A DNA stretch of 45,855 bases from positions 1 to 45,855 of the forward strand of contig JAFKFQ010000269.1 in assembly GCA_017308215.1 (NCBI GenBank), given 5' to 3'. This DNA comes from a bacterium (GTDB lineage Bacteria; Planctomycetota; Planctomycetia; Gemmatales; Gemmataceae). How positions within the stretch are numbered: the first letter of the stretch is position 1; every line of letters starts with the position of its first letter. Positions 1 through 7,809 of this stretch are shown piece by piece. Both the position numbers and the translations under genes were made by a program. The notes under the pieces were generated by a model, which was not told the origin of the DNA, did not search any database, and saw nothing but the letters and a program-made list of their open reading frames with translations.

Positions 1-449
1 GGCTGCGGGCCGACGTGTACGCCGGGAGTGCGTCCTTCGCCAGCCCCAGCGCCTCCCGGGCCACGGCCCGTGGCGACTTGGTCATCGGGGTTGGGGTCTT
101 CATGCAACATTGGAGGCCGTTGCCTGCCTGAAGGATTCAACAGAGCAAGTGCAAGTCTGTCCCCTCAGACTCGGACGGCCGTACCACTCGGCGTGCGAAC
201 CCGGCCATACCCCGCCACCTGACGGAGCAGCGGCGATTTGTCCGGTTACTAATTGCGGTATGCCCTTGGGGCGATCACAGCCATGACGTCCGGACCACGC
301 AAGACTGTGCTCGCGTTGTCCTGCCAGCTGCGGTCCGACATGTGTCCGACAGGTCTGAGCAATTTCGAGGGACACCGGCCCATGAGCTCGTCGCTCGCGA
401 CTAAACCTGGCTCATTGATCGTGCCCTGTCCGTTAGCCACTACCGCGGT
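1..449. other. Stretch with no recognisable gene
   Basis: I see no gene here. The short open frames on both strands have arginine, proline and serine-rich translations typical of out-of-frame GC-rich DNA and show no recognisable motif. The stretch lies downstream of the recombinase stop codon, so it would be a natural place to look for an attachment site, but I found no convincing repeat that pairs with another position in the window. Confidence 0.5.
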
Positions 450-881
450 TCAGATAGTGATTCGCTCAACCTCGTCGAGCGACACCTTGTCGTCCCGCCG
501 GTCGTACAGCTTGGTTGTCCGGGCCGACTCGTGGTTGGCGAGTTGCTGGGCCTTCTCCAGTGAACCCCCGTTCGTCAGGTAGTTGGTGATCGCCGTCGCC
601 CGGAACGTGTGGCACCCGATGTCCGTCGCGATCCCGGCGTCCCTTTGCCGCCGTCTTACCATCCGGTATGCGTCGCGCCGTGTCAGCGGGTTGCCGGTCA
701 GTCGACCGGTCTTCCCGGCGGCCGTTCGGAAGAGCGGCCCTTTCCGGTCGCCGGCGATCCCGGCAGCCTCGACGTAGGCGTCGACGTACTCTTCGAGCTT
801 GTGGTGGCATGGCACCTCGTGCAGCTTTCCACCCTTCTCGTGGAGCCGGACCCACCACCGCTGGCCCTGCGGGTAGTAGTC
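450..881 (-). pseudogene. Tyrosine recombinase, C-terminal half (split by transposon)
   Basis: This is the catalytic half of a phage-type tyrosine recombinase (integrase), which cuts and rejoins DNA through a tyrosine nucleophile. The frame reads from codons near 881 down to a TGA at 450-452. It contains RWWVRLHEKGGK, then CHTFRATAITNYL (the H-x-x-R box), then ANHESARTTKLYDRR (the second histidine and the tyrosine), and ends VSLDEVERITI. The frame has no proper start: the codons for DYYPQG at 865-881 run directly into the left end of an IS66 element at 882. The missing N-terminal half lies at 7802-8369 on the same strand. Joining the halves at the shared TAGTAGTC gives an uninterrupted MQVQDYYPQGQRWW, so this was one gene. 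It is unlikely to be functional now. Confidence 0.9.
874..881. repeat. Left copy of 8-bp target-site duplication
   Basis: TAGTAGTC lies directly outside the GTAAGCGTCCGGTC terminus at 882. The identical octamer lies directly outside the inverted terminus at 7802-7809. Eight base pairs is the known target duplication length of the IS66 family. Each copy lies inside recombinase codons for DYY, which is what a single insertion event predicts. Confidence 0.88.
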
Positions 882-957
882 GTAAGCGTCCGGTCTGGGT
901 ACGCCTTGCGGGACAATGTACGATCAGGCTTTTCTCACTCGTGAGGAGGCCAGATCC

Positions 958-1299
958 GTGCCCAACTCTCGTCGCCGCCACGCCGACCGTGAAGAGTTCT
1001 GGCGAGACACGATCACCGCCTGGAAGGAGTCCGGTCAGTCCGTCCGGGCGTTCTGCGCCGCCCGCAGGGTCGCCGAGGCCACCTTCTTCGCGCGGCGGCG
1101 CGAACTCACCAACCGAGGCCTTTCCCCGCGACCGGTCGCGACACACGGCCCGAGTACGTCGTTCGCCGCCGTCCGGGTGATCCCCGACCCGACGATCGAG
1201 ATCATCCTCCCCGGCGGGCTGCTCGTCCGCGTTCCCGTCGCGGCCGACCCGACCGCTGTGTCCCACCTCGTCGCCGCGCTCGGAGGCCGGCCGTGTTGA
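958..1299 (+). CDS. tnpA: IS66 accessory protein TnpA
   Basis: This is the small first protein of IS66 elements, needed with TnpB for transposition although its biochemical role is unclear. The product is about 113 aa. The N-terminal part, EEFWRDTITAWKESGQSVR followed by AFCAARRVAEATFFARRREL, has the helix-turn-helix-like pattern of the family. The C-terminal part, IEIILPGGLLVRVP, is the usual TnpA tail. I chose GTG at 958 because GAGGAGG lies about nine bases upstream; an upstream ATG at 916 lacks such a site. The gene overlaps tnpB: the TGA at 1297-1299 lies inside the first codons of tnpB, suggesting translational coupling. Confidence 0.88.
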   Translation: MPNSRRRHADREEFWRDTITAWKESGQSVRAFCAARRVAEATFFARRRELTNRGLSPRPVATHGPSTSFAAVRVIPDPTIEIILPGGLLVRVPVAADPTAVSHLVAALGGRPC

Positions 1300-1628
1300 C
1301 CCTCGGGCTCACCGGCCGCATCTGGATCTGCGTCGAGCCCCAGGACGGGCGGAAGAGTTTCGACGGTTTGGCCGGGGTGGTGACCTCGCACCTGTCCCGC
1401 GATCCCCTGAACGGCGACCTGTATGTGTTCCGCAACAAGCGCGGGGATCGGCTGAAGATCCTGGCCTGGCAGGGGGACGGGTTCGCGCTCTACCTCCGCC
1501 GGCTGGAGAAGGGGACGTTCGCCTTCCCGACCGCCGCCACCGCCGAGGTCAGCATCACCGCGACCGAGCTGGCCATGATCCTCGGCGGGATCGACCTCGG
1601 CTCGGCGAACCATCGGCCGCGATACTAA
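1293..1628 (+). CDS. tnpB: IS66 accessory protein TnpB
   Basis: This is the second IS66 accessory protein (IS66 Orf2 family), 111 aa, near the usual family length. It shows the conserved core VEPQDGRKSFDGLAGVV, then DPLNGDLYVFRNKRGDRLKI, then GDGFALYLRRLEKGTF. It starts with GTG inside the end of tnpA. The C-terminal half can be compared directly with the remnant at 7623-7787 on the minus strand: both contain EVSITATELAMILGGIDLGS but their tails differ, so the two IS66 copies are related and not identical. Confidence 0.92.
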   Translation: MLTLGLTGRIWICVEPQDGRKSFDGLAGVVTSHLSRDPLNGDLYVFRNKRGDRLKILAWQGDGFALYLRRLEKGTFAFPTAATAEVSITATELAMILGGIDLGSANHRPRY

Positions 1629-1700
1629 CGCTCGGCCCCGGGGTGAACTCCACGGGATTCCGACCCGATCGGGGAACTCCTGTACCGGGTCGCGCGTACC

Positions 1701-3269
1701 ATGGGTATGGGGCCATCACCTGTCCCGGATGACGACCTCGCCGCCCTCCGGGCCGAGGCCGCGCACCAGCGGCGGGTGAACCGGGAGTTGCTCGCCACGG
1801 TGGCCGAACTGCGGATGACCATCGAGAAGCAGCAGGCCCACATCGAGCGGCTCGTCCGGATGACCTTCGGCCGGCGCTCCGAGCGGGTCACCGGCCCGAC
1901 CCTGTTCGGCGACATCTCCGACCCCGACCCTCCTCTCGCGCCGGAACCACCCGTCACACTCGACCCGCCGTCCGAATCCGCGCCCGCGAAGCGACGGGGA
2001 CACGGCCGTCGGCCCCGGCCAGCGGACCTGCCGAGGGAGCGGGTGGAGATCGACCTGACGGAGACCGAGAAGGCCTGCCCGTGTTGCCAGGCCACGCGGG
2101 TCCGGATCGGAACCTCGGTGTCCGAGCGGCTCGACTACCGACCGGCCTCCCTGTTCATCCGCCAGGTTGTGCGGCCGAGTTACGCCTGCCGCGTCTGTGA
2201 GCGCGCCGGTGACGACGCCCAAGTCATCCAACCCCCGCTCCCACCCGAGCCGATGCCGCGCGGGACCGCGGCGGCCGGGTTGCTCGCCCACATCATCGTG
2301 TCGAAGTACATCGATCACCTGCCGCTGTACCGCCAAGAGTCCATACTCGGCCGCCTCGGGTGGGAGGTGACCCGGTCCACCCTGTGCGACCAAATCATCG
2401 CCTGCGCCGGATTGCTTGAGCCGCTGTACGGGCTGATGTGCGACCGCGTCCGCCTCTCGGCCGCGCTTCACGCCGACGACACCTCGATAATCCTCCTGAC
2501 CCCGCGGCGCACCGCCCACGCATGGGTGTACGTCGGGGACGCAGCGAACCCGTACACCGTGTTCGACCTGTCCGTCGGCCGGTCCGGGGACGCCGCGGCC
2601 GCGTTCCTCAAGGGGTACAAGGGGTTCGTCCACGCCGATGGGTACACGGGATACAACCCGGTGTACGCGGGCGGGGCCACGCATGCCGGGTGCATGATGC
2701 ACGTTCGCCGGTACTTCTTCGACGCCAGACTCAACGACCCTGAGCGGGCGCACGAGGCCCTGGCCCGCATCCGCGCCCTCTACGCGGTCGAGCAGGAGGC
2801 AAAGCAGAAGGGGCTAACCGGCTCGACCCTTGCCGCGTACCGGCAACAGCACGCCGGCCCGGTACTGACGGCGTTCGCCGGCTGGCTGGCCGAGCACCGC
2901 CCGCGCGTGTTGCCGAAGTCCGCGATCGGCGAGGCGTTCACCTACGCCACGAACCAGTGGCCTACCCTCGGCGTGTACCTGACCGACGGGCGAGTGACGA
3001 TCGACAACGTGGCGGCCGAGCAAGCCATCCGACCCCTGGCCGTTGGTCGGCGGAACTGGTTACACCTGGGTGGGGACGGCGGGTTGAAGCCCACCGCCGT
3101 GCTGCTCAGCATCTGCGCCTCGATCAAGCGCCAGGGCATCAACCCGTGGGTCTACTTGAAGCACGTCCTGACGGAACTCCCGACCCGGCCGCCGAGCGCC
3201 GACCTGACCGACCTGCTCCCGGACGAGTGGCTCCGAACGCGGGTAGGATTGGCTCGGGCCGTGGGTTGA
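1701..3269 (+). CDS. tnpC: IS66 transposase TnpC
   Basis: This is the DDE transposase that performs strand cleavage and joining for the IS66 element. It is 522 aa, full length for the family. An N-terminal coiled-coil-like segment (residues about 10-50) is followed by TFGRRSERV, a four-cysteine zinc finger (CPCC near residue 120, then CRVC near 165), and the catalytic core. The acidic residues are visible: HADDT (Asp259/260), HADGYTGY (Asp313) and DNVAAEQAIRPL (Glu440). The HAGCMMHVRRYF box and the C-terminal helical tail GINPWVYLKHVLTELP are present. No disruption is visible, so the enzyme should be active. ATG at 1707 is an alternative start. Confidence 0.95.
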   Translation: MGMGPSPVPDDDLAALRAEAAHQRRVNRELLATVAELRMTIEKQQAHIERLVRMTFGRRSERVTGPTLFGDISDPDPPLAPEPPVTLDPPSESAPAKRRGHGRRPRPADLPRERVEIDLTETEKACPCCQATRVRIGTSVSERLDYRPASLFIRQVVRPSYACRVCERAGDDAQVIQPPLPPEPMPRGTAAAGLLAHIIVSKYIDHLPLYRQESILGRLGWEVTRSTLCDQIIACAGLLEPLYGLMCDRVRLSAALHADDTSIILLTPRRTAHAWVYVGDAANPYTVFDLSVGRSGDAAAAFLKGYKGFVHADGYTGYNPVYAGGATHAGCMMHVRRYFFDARLNDPERAHEALARIRALYAVEQEAKQKGLTGSTLAAYRQQHAGPVLTAFAGWLAEHRPRVLPKSAIGEAFTYATNQWPTLGVYLTDGRVTIDNVAAEQAIRPLAVGRRNWLHLGGDGGLKPTAVLLSICASIKRQGINPWVYLKHVLTELPTRPPSADLTDLLPDEWLRTRVGLARAVG

Positions 3270-3290
3270 CCCGACGAGTGCGGTTACGGG

Positions 3291-3726
3291 GCGGTGGTCC
3301 CGCTCTCGGGCGCGGCGGAGCAGCCCGCGAAGGGCAGCAAGGTCGTCATCGGGCGACCGGCACCGGGAAGAACCCGGCCGAGCCGCTGCCGGGGCTGGTG
3401 CGGACCGCGACGCTCCTGAACCTGGCGGGGCGAGCGGGCTGAAGGCCTCGGACCTCGAAGTCGTGGTCGTGCTGCACGGGGACGCGACGATCGCGGCGCT
3501 GGACGACGCGGCGTACAAGGAGGCGACCGGCCGGGACCACCCGCACGCGGACGTGATGCGGAAGCTGAAGGCCGCCGGGGTGCGGTTCCTCGTCTGCGGC
3601 CAGGCGTTCACGCGGCGAGGGTACGACCTGCGCCGGGTGCGGGGCGAGGCGACGGTCGCGGCCTCGGCGGTGACGGCGGTCATCAACCTCCAGGCCCGCG
3701 GGTTCGCTTACGTCCCGGCCCCGTAG
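3291..3726 (+). pseudogene. Decayed DsrE-family protein gene
   Basis: This is a relic of a DsrE-like fold gene (small sulfur-relay-like proteins, often exported in planctomycetes). The protein pattern is spread over three reading frames in the right order: AAEQPAKGSKVVIG near 3310-3353 (frame 3), then NPAEPLPGLVRTATLLNLAG near 3370-3430 (frame 2), then GLKASDLEVVVVLHGDAT to the stop at 3724-3726 (frame 1). The last frame contains ADVMRKLKAAGVRFLVCGQA and ends INLQARGFAYVPAP, typical of the family C terminus. At least two frame changes are required. The 5' end, including any signal peptide, is missing where the gene abuts the IS66 right end. It is surely non-functional. Confidence 0.75.
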
Positions 3727-4240
3727 CCCGGAGCGCCGCGAGCCGTGCCCTCGGCATCCCCGTCGCCTCGATTCGTGAGGAGATCGGCATCGACGGATGC
3801 GACCCTTGAACATGCCCACCCCGGTCCGCCCCGAGCCGGTCGTCATTTCCCGCCTCGCCTCGGCCACGCTGGCGATAGCGGCGCTCCAGGCCGCCTGCCT
3901 GGCCGTGGGTGCTACCGCCGCCCGTGGCTGAATTGAACCTGACCGTCGATGGGGGCGTGCGACACGGGGTGGGGTTGGCTCCGCTCGCAAAGCTAATCCG
4001 CCCAGCGTGGCTGACCAACGTCGCCAGTGGGCGCGGTGCGCCTGTTGAGCCATTTTCGACGTATCTAGGGCTATAAAACGTCTGGGGCGGTCGTTTCGGG
4101 GACTGTTCGACCGGAGCCGGGGCATCATTCGGACACGAAACTTGTTGCGGGCGACCAGGCGCCGGGTTAATCTGTGACCTCAATGCCGATTCGTGTTCCC
4201 AGGGCCATTTGGCTGGGAAAGATCGGCTGAGAGGTCTCCC
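3727..4240. other. Intergenic stretch upstream of the cargo gene pair
   Basis: About 500 bases with no credible gene. The short frames on both strands lack motifs. Composition is less GC-rich around 4060-4200, just before the gene at 4241, so a promoter for the 4241-7149 pair is expected here, but I cannot point to definite -35 and -10 boxes. Confidence 0.45.
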
Positions 4241-4621
4241 GTGAGTCAGCAAACCTTATCCGTAAAATTGCTCTTTCCAACAGAGGAAGCGTGTCGAGCC
4301 TGCTTGCCGGGTGTGAACGTCGCGGCCAAATTTCAAGTGCCGATCGCGGACGGCGTCACGCTCCAAGGGAAGCCGGCGATCCAGGCCGCGGGGTTGGCCG
4401 CGACCGAACTCCTGATCCAAGCCGCCATCACCATCTCAACGAGTGTGACCGTTAAGGTGCTCGGCGAGATGCTGTCGAACTGGCTCAACAAATCGACACA
4501 GACGCCCAAGATCAGCATCGGCAGCATCGTCGTGGCGAGCGGGGATCCGGCGGACATCCAAAAGGCCATTACCGCCGCGCTACAGCCGCCGGCCGCGAGC
4601 GAAGGGACCCCAAAAACCTAG
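4241..4621 (+). CDS. Small EACC1-like protein
   Basis: A 126-aa protein of unproven function. I chose GTG at 4241, with GAGAGG upstream, because the conserved-looking part starts there. Its pattern is a first segment (residues 1-45), a hydrophobic helical middle (AATELLIQAAITISTSVTVK) leading to LGEMLSNWLNK, then a beta segment (PKISIGSIVVAS), and an end DPADIQKAITAALQ. The order helix, NWL, short strand, DPxDIxxAI resembles effector-associated constant component 1, a small partner encoded beside conflict effectors such as peptidases. That assignment is by eye and tentative. The gene lies two bases upstream of a large HExxH peptidase gene, which fits a constant-component plus effector pair. 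Confidence 0.65.
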   Translation: MSQQTLSVKLLFPTEEACRACLPGVNVAAKFQVPIADGVTLQGKPAIQAAGLAATELLIQAAITISTSVTVKVLGEMLSNWLNKSTQTPKISIGSIVVASGDPADIQKAITAALQPPAASEGTPKT

Positions 4622-4623
4622 CA

Positions 4624-7149
4624 ATGGACATTCGGGACTTACAACTGTCGCGGCTGTCCCTCCGGTCGCTCGCCGCCTTCGCGGCCCGGTGCGCGGAGCG
4701 AATGGCCCCGCTCCATTCGTTCGCGACCGGGGCCGAGTTCTTGCGGAACAGCACCGGCACGGTCTGGGACTTCGCCGAAGGGCGGGATCTCGATTCGATC
4801 ACCACATCTGTACACGCAGGGGGCCTCGGGACGCACGTCTTGGGACTGGTCCAACACTTCGCGGGAACGATCCTAACGCCAGAGCAAATCGGGATCGGCA
4901 AGGGCCTCCCGGCGGAGATCGCGGACGTCTTCGGTCTCGCGGGGGAGATGCTCCGGGTCCGCGCGTTCGATCTCATCGAACACCTGTCCCGCCACAAGTT
5001 CGACGCGCGGAAATCGTGTTCCGGGTGGGACGGCGTGGCGATCGCTGCCGAGACCATATCCAAAGCGATGTACTCGGTCGCGTATGCCGCCGAAGCGGTC
5101 GGCTTACCGGCCGATCAAAGGAGCAACTCGGCGACCTGGGCCTACGTGCGCGCGCGAGAGGCGGCGGAGATCAGCGTTCTTGTTGGGGGCGCGACCGCGT
5201 ACATGGCCGCGGCCAACGACATCGAGGTTCTGGCGGTCCGGTTCCCGTCGGCGTGGGGCGATGTCGGGGGAGCGGTCGCGCGGCACGAACTTCCCCCGCT
5301 GTGGCCCGAGGGGCCGCCCGAAAACTTCCCGCCCCCCGGGGAGCGGCGCGACGCGCTGGGCACCTACCTCGATTTTCGAGAGATGCAGCGGGGCGAGGCG
5401 ACGCCGTTCACGGACCAATTCGAGGAGCGGCTGTTTGAATCGACGGCTCTGTTTGAAGTGCGAATGGCCTTTTTTCTGAGCCTCATACTCTCCAAGGAGT
5501 TCAAGACGGCCGTTTGGCGGCCGACGTACCACGTCATCCCCGTGCCCGAGTTCGACGTTAAGGTTCTGTTTCCCGAAGGGAACGCGCACGTCTTCGTGAC
5601 CAGTGGCGCCGTCGCGTTCTTTGAATTCGTTGCTCACTCCATCGCGTTCGAGCACCTAGTCGGCGGCGCGGCTGAAAACTCCGAGGTGATGAAGGCGTCG
5701 GTCTTCGGCGCCGGCATGCTGCAACCCGCGCTCGTGCCGGGGCCAACAAAAACGCGGATCTTGAGAGAGGCTTTTGACCGCAAGACATTCCCTTCGATCG
5801 AGGACTTCATCGAGCACGCGACGCGCGAGTCGGGCGGGCGGACCGACGGGTCGTTCTTTTGCGCCAACACGCTTTACAATTGCGTGCGGAACAGTATCGC
5901 GGCGGACTTCTTGCTCGAGCCGGTGGACCTGTTACCGATGGACGCACACGCGCGAACGGTCCCAGGCGTCCGGAGCAACATCGTATACCTCTATCTCGTT
6001 GCGTTCACCGTGCTCCACGAGTGCGCGCACCTCCAAAACAAACCGACAGACGAGTTGTACGCGGCGCGGGCCAAACTCCCGAAGTTGACCTGGTCGGAGT
6101 TCGCGGCCGACGCGCTCGCGTTCGCGCTCGTGGATCCGTTACACCATTCCGGGTTGCTGGCGGGGGCGAGAACGTTCTTCTCGTTCGTTCAGAAGACGGG
6201 GGCGGGATACCCCGATCCGCTCGTGCGGGTGTCTGTGCTCCGGTCCCTCTCCGCACGGTTCGCGCAGCACGGTCCCCCCTCGTCGCCCGAGGCGCTGCGC
6301 GAGGTGCTGTTAGAAACGATCGGCGCCCTGGAACCGGGGCGCGACCTCGGGTTCGTGGGGTCGTACCGGGACCAATTCGGGACCGGCCAGACGATGTTCG
6401 GGGTCGAAGCCAGCCCAGGGGAAAAGGTTGCGGTTTGCCTTGCCGCTCACAAGTGGCTGCAGAGGGTACTCGTCCGATTGGAGTCCGAGAGCGAGTACGT
6501 TACCGACGTCCCACCGGCCCGAACCCCCGCCCCGGACCGCGGCGTCCAATTGAACGAATCGACGCCGCCCCGGTTCGACCCTGACACGCCGGCGTGGGAA
6601 CCGGCCCGCGGCGTCCAATTGAACGAATCGACGCGGCCCCGGTTCGGACGGGCGTTTCAGTGCCTGGAAGACAAGTCGGGGGCCAGTGACGCCGAGGCCG
6701 CTCAGCTCCTCCTGCCACTCGCCGAAAGCGGGTTCGCGCCGGCCCAGGATCTTCTCGGCGACATCCTGTGGTCGCATAAGGGGCGGGGCAAAGTCCCTTA
6801 CGATGATGCGGCGGCCGAAAAATGGTACAGGCGGGCGGCCGCCAGTGGGTTGTCCTACTCCCAAGTTTCGCTGGGCGGCCTGCTCCTTCGGAAAGGAACG
6901 GAGGAGGCGCGGAACGAGGCGCTGGTCCTGTTAAAGGCCGCCGAGAAGCAGGGGAACCCAGGGGCAAAGCGCATTCTCGAAGCGGTCGTTCAACAGGATC
7001 GACTGGAGGTAGGTTCACTGCCTCGGCGGGGCCAGTCTGGTCCGAGTTTACCAGCTCAGCACGGCGCGTCCGGCGGTTGTGCATTTAGCGTGATTCTGCT
7101 TGTGGTACTTGCCACGTCAGCGTTCTTGGTACTCGTTGGCCCGTTGTGA
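4624..7149 (+). CDS. HExxH metallopeptidase with Sel1-like repeats
   Basis: An 841-aa protein, probably a zinc peptidase acting as an effector. The motif LHECAHL gives His465, Glu466 and His469, and WSEFAADALA downstream supplies a probable third ligand, Glu492. This HExxH plus ExxAD arrangement resembles gluzincins such as ImmA/IrrE or Lit (U49) phage-exclusion peptidases. A long N-terminal region (1-440) is unassigned. After the catalytic part come two copies of a 23-residue unit beginning RGVQLNEST, then Sel1-like repeats (about 680-790: AAEKWYRRAAASGLSYSQ and ALVLLKAAEKQGNPGAKR), and a C-terminal membrane helix (VILLVVLATSAFLVLV). The protein may therefore be tail-anchored. It starts two bases after the EACC1-like gene, so translation is likely coupled. 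Substrate unknown. Confidence 0.8.
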   Translation: MDIRDLQLSRLSLRSLAAFAARCAERMAPLHSFATGAEFLRNSTGTVWDFAEGRDLDSITTSVHAGGLGTHVLGLVQHFAGTILTPEQIGIGKGLPAEIADVFGLAGEMLRVRAFDLIEHLSRHKFDARKSCSGWDGVAIAAETISKAMYSVAYAAEAVGLPADQRSNSATWAYVRAREAAEISVLVGGATAYMAAANDIEVLAVRFPSAWGDVGGAVARHELPPLWPEGPPENFPPPGERRDALGTYLDFREMQRGEATPFTDQFEERLFESTALFEVRMAFFLSLILSKEFKTAVWRPTYHVIPVPEFDVKVLFPEGNAHVFVTSGAVAFFEFVAHSIAFEHLVGGAAENSEVMKASVFGAGMLQPALVPGPTKTRILREAFDRKTFPSIEDFIEHATRESGGRTDGSFFCANTLYNCVRNSIAADFLLEPVDLLPMDAHARTVPGVRSNIVYLYLVAFTVLHECAHLQNKPTDELYAARAKLPKLTWSEFAADALAFALVDPLHHSGLLAGARTFFSFVQKTGAGYPDPLVRVSVLRSLSARFAQHGPPSSPEALREVLLETIGALEPGRDLGFVGSYRDQFGTGQTMFGVEASPGEKVAVCLAAHKWLQRVLVRLESESEYVTDVPPARTPAPDRGVQLNESTPPRFDPDTPAWEPARGVQLNESTRPRFGRAFQCLEDKSGASDAEAAQLLLPLAESGFAPAQDLLGDILWSHKGRGKVPYDDAAAEKWYRRAAASGLSYSQVSLGGLLLRKGTEEARNEALVLLKAAEKQGNPGAKRILEAVVQQDRLEVGSLPRRGQSGPSLPAQHGASGGCAFSVILLVVLATSAFLVLVGPL
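6538..6634 (+). repeat. 69-bp-period duplication in the peptidase gene
   Basis: A 28-base block at 6538-6565 is repeated exactly at 6607-6634, and similarity continues past it with one or two changes. It encodes RGVQLNEST followed by PPRF or RPRF in frame. The period of 69 bases keeps the frame, so this is a duplicated 23-residue linker unit between the catalytic part and the Sel1-like repeats. Exact identity at the DNA level points to a recent duplication. Confidence 0.9.
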
Positions 7150-7221
7150 GCGCAATCAAATCGGTTTACTCACTACGGCACCGCATTCGACCACGACACT
7201 ATAAACCGGTTCCCGGATAGG

Positions 7222-7545
7222 TTGAGGCTCGCGAGTTGTGTAAATTGGGTGATCGACTTTCGGCAACGCATTCACTGCGATGAAGTTCCCGAAGAGGGCC
7301 GACGACGGCTGATTCGGTTTCTGCACGTCCCGCTCGACGAGTTCAGCCTGATGGCTGTCCGCCAGTGCGCGGCGTCCGGTCAGTTCGGCCCGCCGATCAC
7401 CATCCCATCTAATCCGTCGATGGGCTGGATGGCATCTGCCGAACAATATGCGCAGATCGAAAGCCTGATAAGGCAGATCACCGGCGCAGCCGGTGTGCCA
7501 CCGATCTGTCTCGACCTGCTCGCATGGGATCACGCCCACGATTAA
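7222..7545 (+). CDS. Small hypothetical protein
   Basis: An unrecognised protein of up to 107 aa. The open frame begins directly after an in-frame TAG at 7218-7220; TTG at 7222 or GTG at 7249 could start it, and neither has a strong ribosome site. The translation is balanced, unlike shadow frames: DEVPEEGRRRLIRFLHVPLDEFSLM, split here as a helical half, then GQFGPPITIPSNPSMGW, then a second helix around AEQYAQIESLIRQITGAAG. It ends CLDLLAWDHAHD. It follows the peptidase gene on the same strand within the element. Base composition is slightly lower in GC than its neighbours. Coding status is uncertain. Confidence 0.42.
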   Translation: MRLASCVNWVIDFRQRIHCDEVPEEGRRRLIRFLHVPLDEFSLMAVRQCAASGQFGPPITIPSNPSMGWMASAEQYAQIESLIRQITGAAGVPPICLDLLAWDHAHD

Positions 7546-7622
7546 GGGGGCAGAACCTTGCGAGAAACCCGCCGCCGGATGGATAAACTGACGGCTCGAC
7601 GCGGCACGCGTGCGCCGCGGCG

Positions 7623-7801
7623 TCACTTGCGGTCGTCGCCTAAACCCGTGCCCCGCGTGGGTATGGCCGACCCGAGGTCGATCCCGCCGAGGATCATGGC
7701 CAACTCCGTCGCGGTGATGCTGACCTCGGCGGTGGCGGCGGTCGGGAACCGGATCGTCCCCTTCTCCAGCCGCCGGAGGTACAGGGCGACCGGACGCTTA
7801 C
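7623..7801 (-). pseudogene. IS66 remnant: terminus fused to tnpB 3' end
   Basis: Read on the minus strand, this begins with the IS66 terminus GTAAGCGTCCGGTC and passes at once into the last third of tnpB: LYLRRLEKGTIRFPTAATA, then EVSITATELAMILGGIDLGS, then IPTRGTGLGDDRK and TGA at 7623-7625. tnpA, the first two thirds of tnpB and all of tnpC are missing, so it is an internal deletion derivative of an IS66 element close to the one at 882. The preserved outer terminus would still be recognisable by transposase supplied from the intact copy. It forms the right boundary of the composite element. Confidence 0.85.
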
Positions 7802-7809
7802 TAGTAGTC
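7802..7809. repeat. Right copy of 8-bp target-site duplication
   Basis: TAGTAGTC directly outside the right terminus at 7801, identical to 874-881. Read on the minus strand it forms the end of the codons for VQDYY of the recombinase N-terminal half. Confidence 0.88.

Larger units (their letters stand above)
882..3287 (+). mobile_element. IS66-family insertion sequence
   Basis: The element has the standard three-gene layout tnpA-tnpB-tnpC, all on the plus strand and all intact. The left terminus is well defined by the GTAAGCG end and the target duplication. The right terminus is my estimate: tnpC stops at 3269, DsrE-like coding begins by about 3291, and a weak inverted match ending GCGGTTAC falls at 3280-3287. 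No target duplication is visible at this inner right end, as expected if the element moved as part of a composite whose other end is at 7801. Confidence 0.8.
882..7801. mobile_element. IS66-bounded composite transposon-like element
   Basis: The segment begins GTAAGCGTCCGGTC (882-895) and ends with the exact reverse complement (7788-7801), so it has 14-bp perfect inverted termini. It is flanked by identical TAGTAGTC octamers and splits a recombinase gene that reads cleanly when the segment is removed. An intact IS66-type element is at the left end in plus orientation, and a shrunken IS66 remnant is at the right end in minus orientation. The cargo is a decayed DsrE-like gene, an EACC1-like gene, an HExxH metallopeptidase gene and a small unknown gene. 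The simplest inference is that the whole 6.9 kb moved as a unit. An alternative is separate insertions followed by deletion, but the matching octamers favour one event. Confidence 0.82.

Noticed and set aside
466-1266. Long minus-strand open frame across the recombinase and tnpA
   Set aside because: Its translation is arginine, glycine and proline-rich without motifs and runs antisense to tnpA; the real coding frames here are the recombinase remnant and tnpA.
3268-3295. Right terminus and target duplication of the intact IS66 copy taken alone
   Set aside because: The inverted match to GTAAGCGTCCGGTC is weak and the flanking octamer is GGGGCGGT, not TAGTAGTC, so a simple single-IS insertion is not supported.
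6538-6634. Possible CRISPR-like repeat
   Set aside because: Only two copies exist, inside a coding frame with an in-frame period; there is no array or cas gene.
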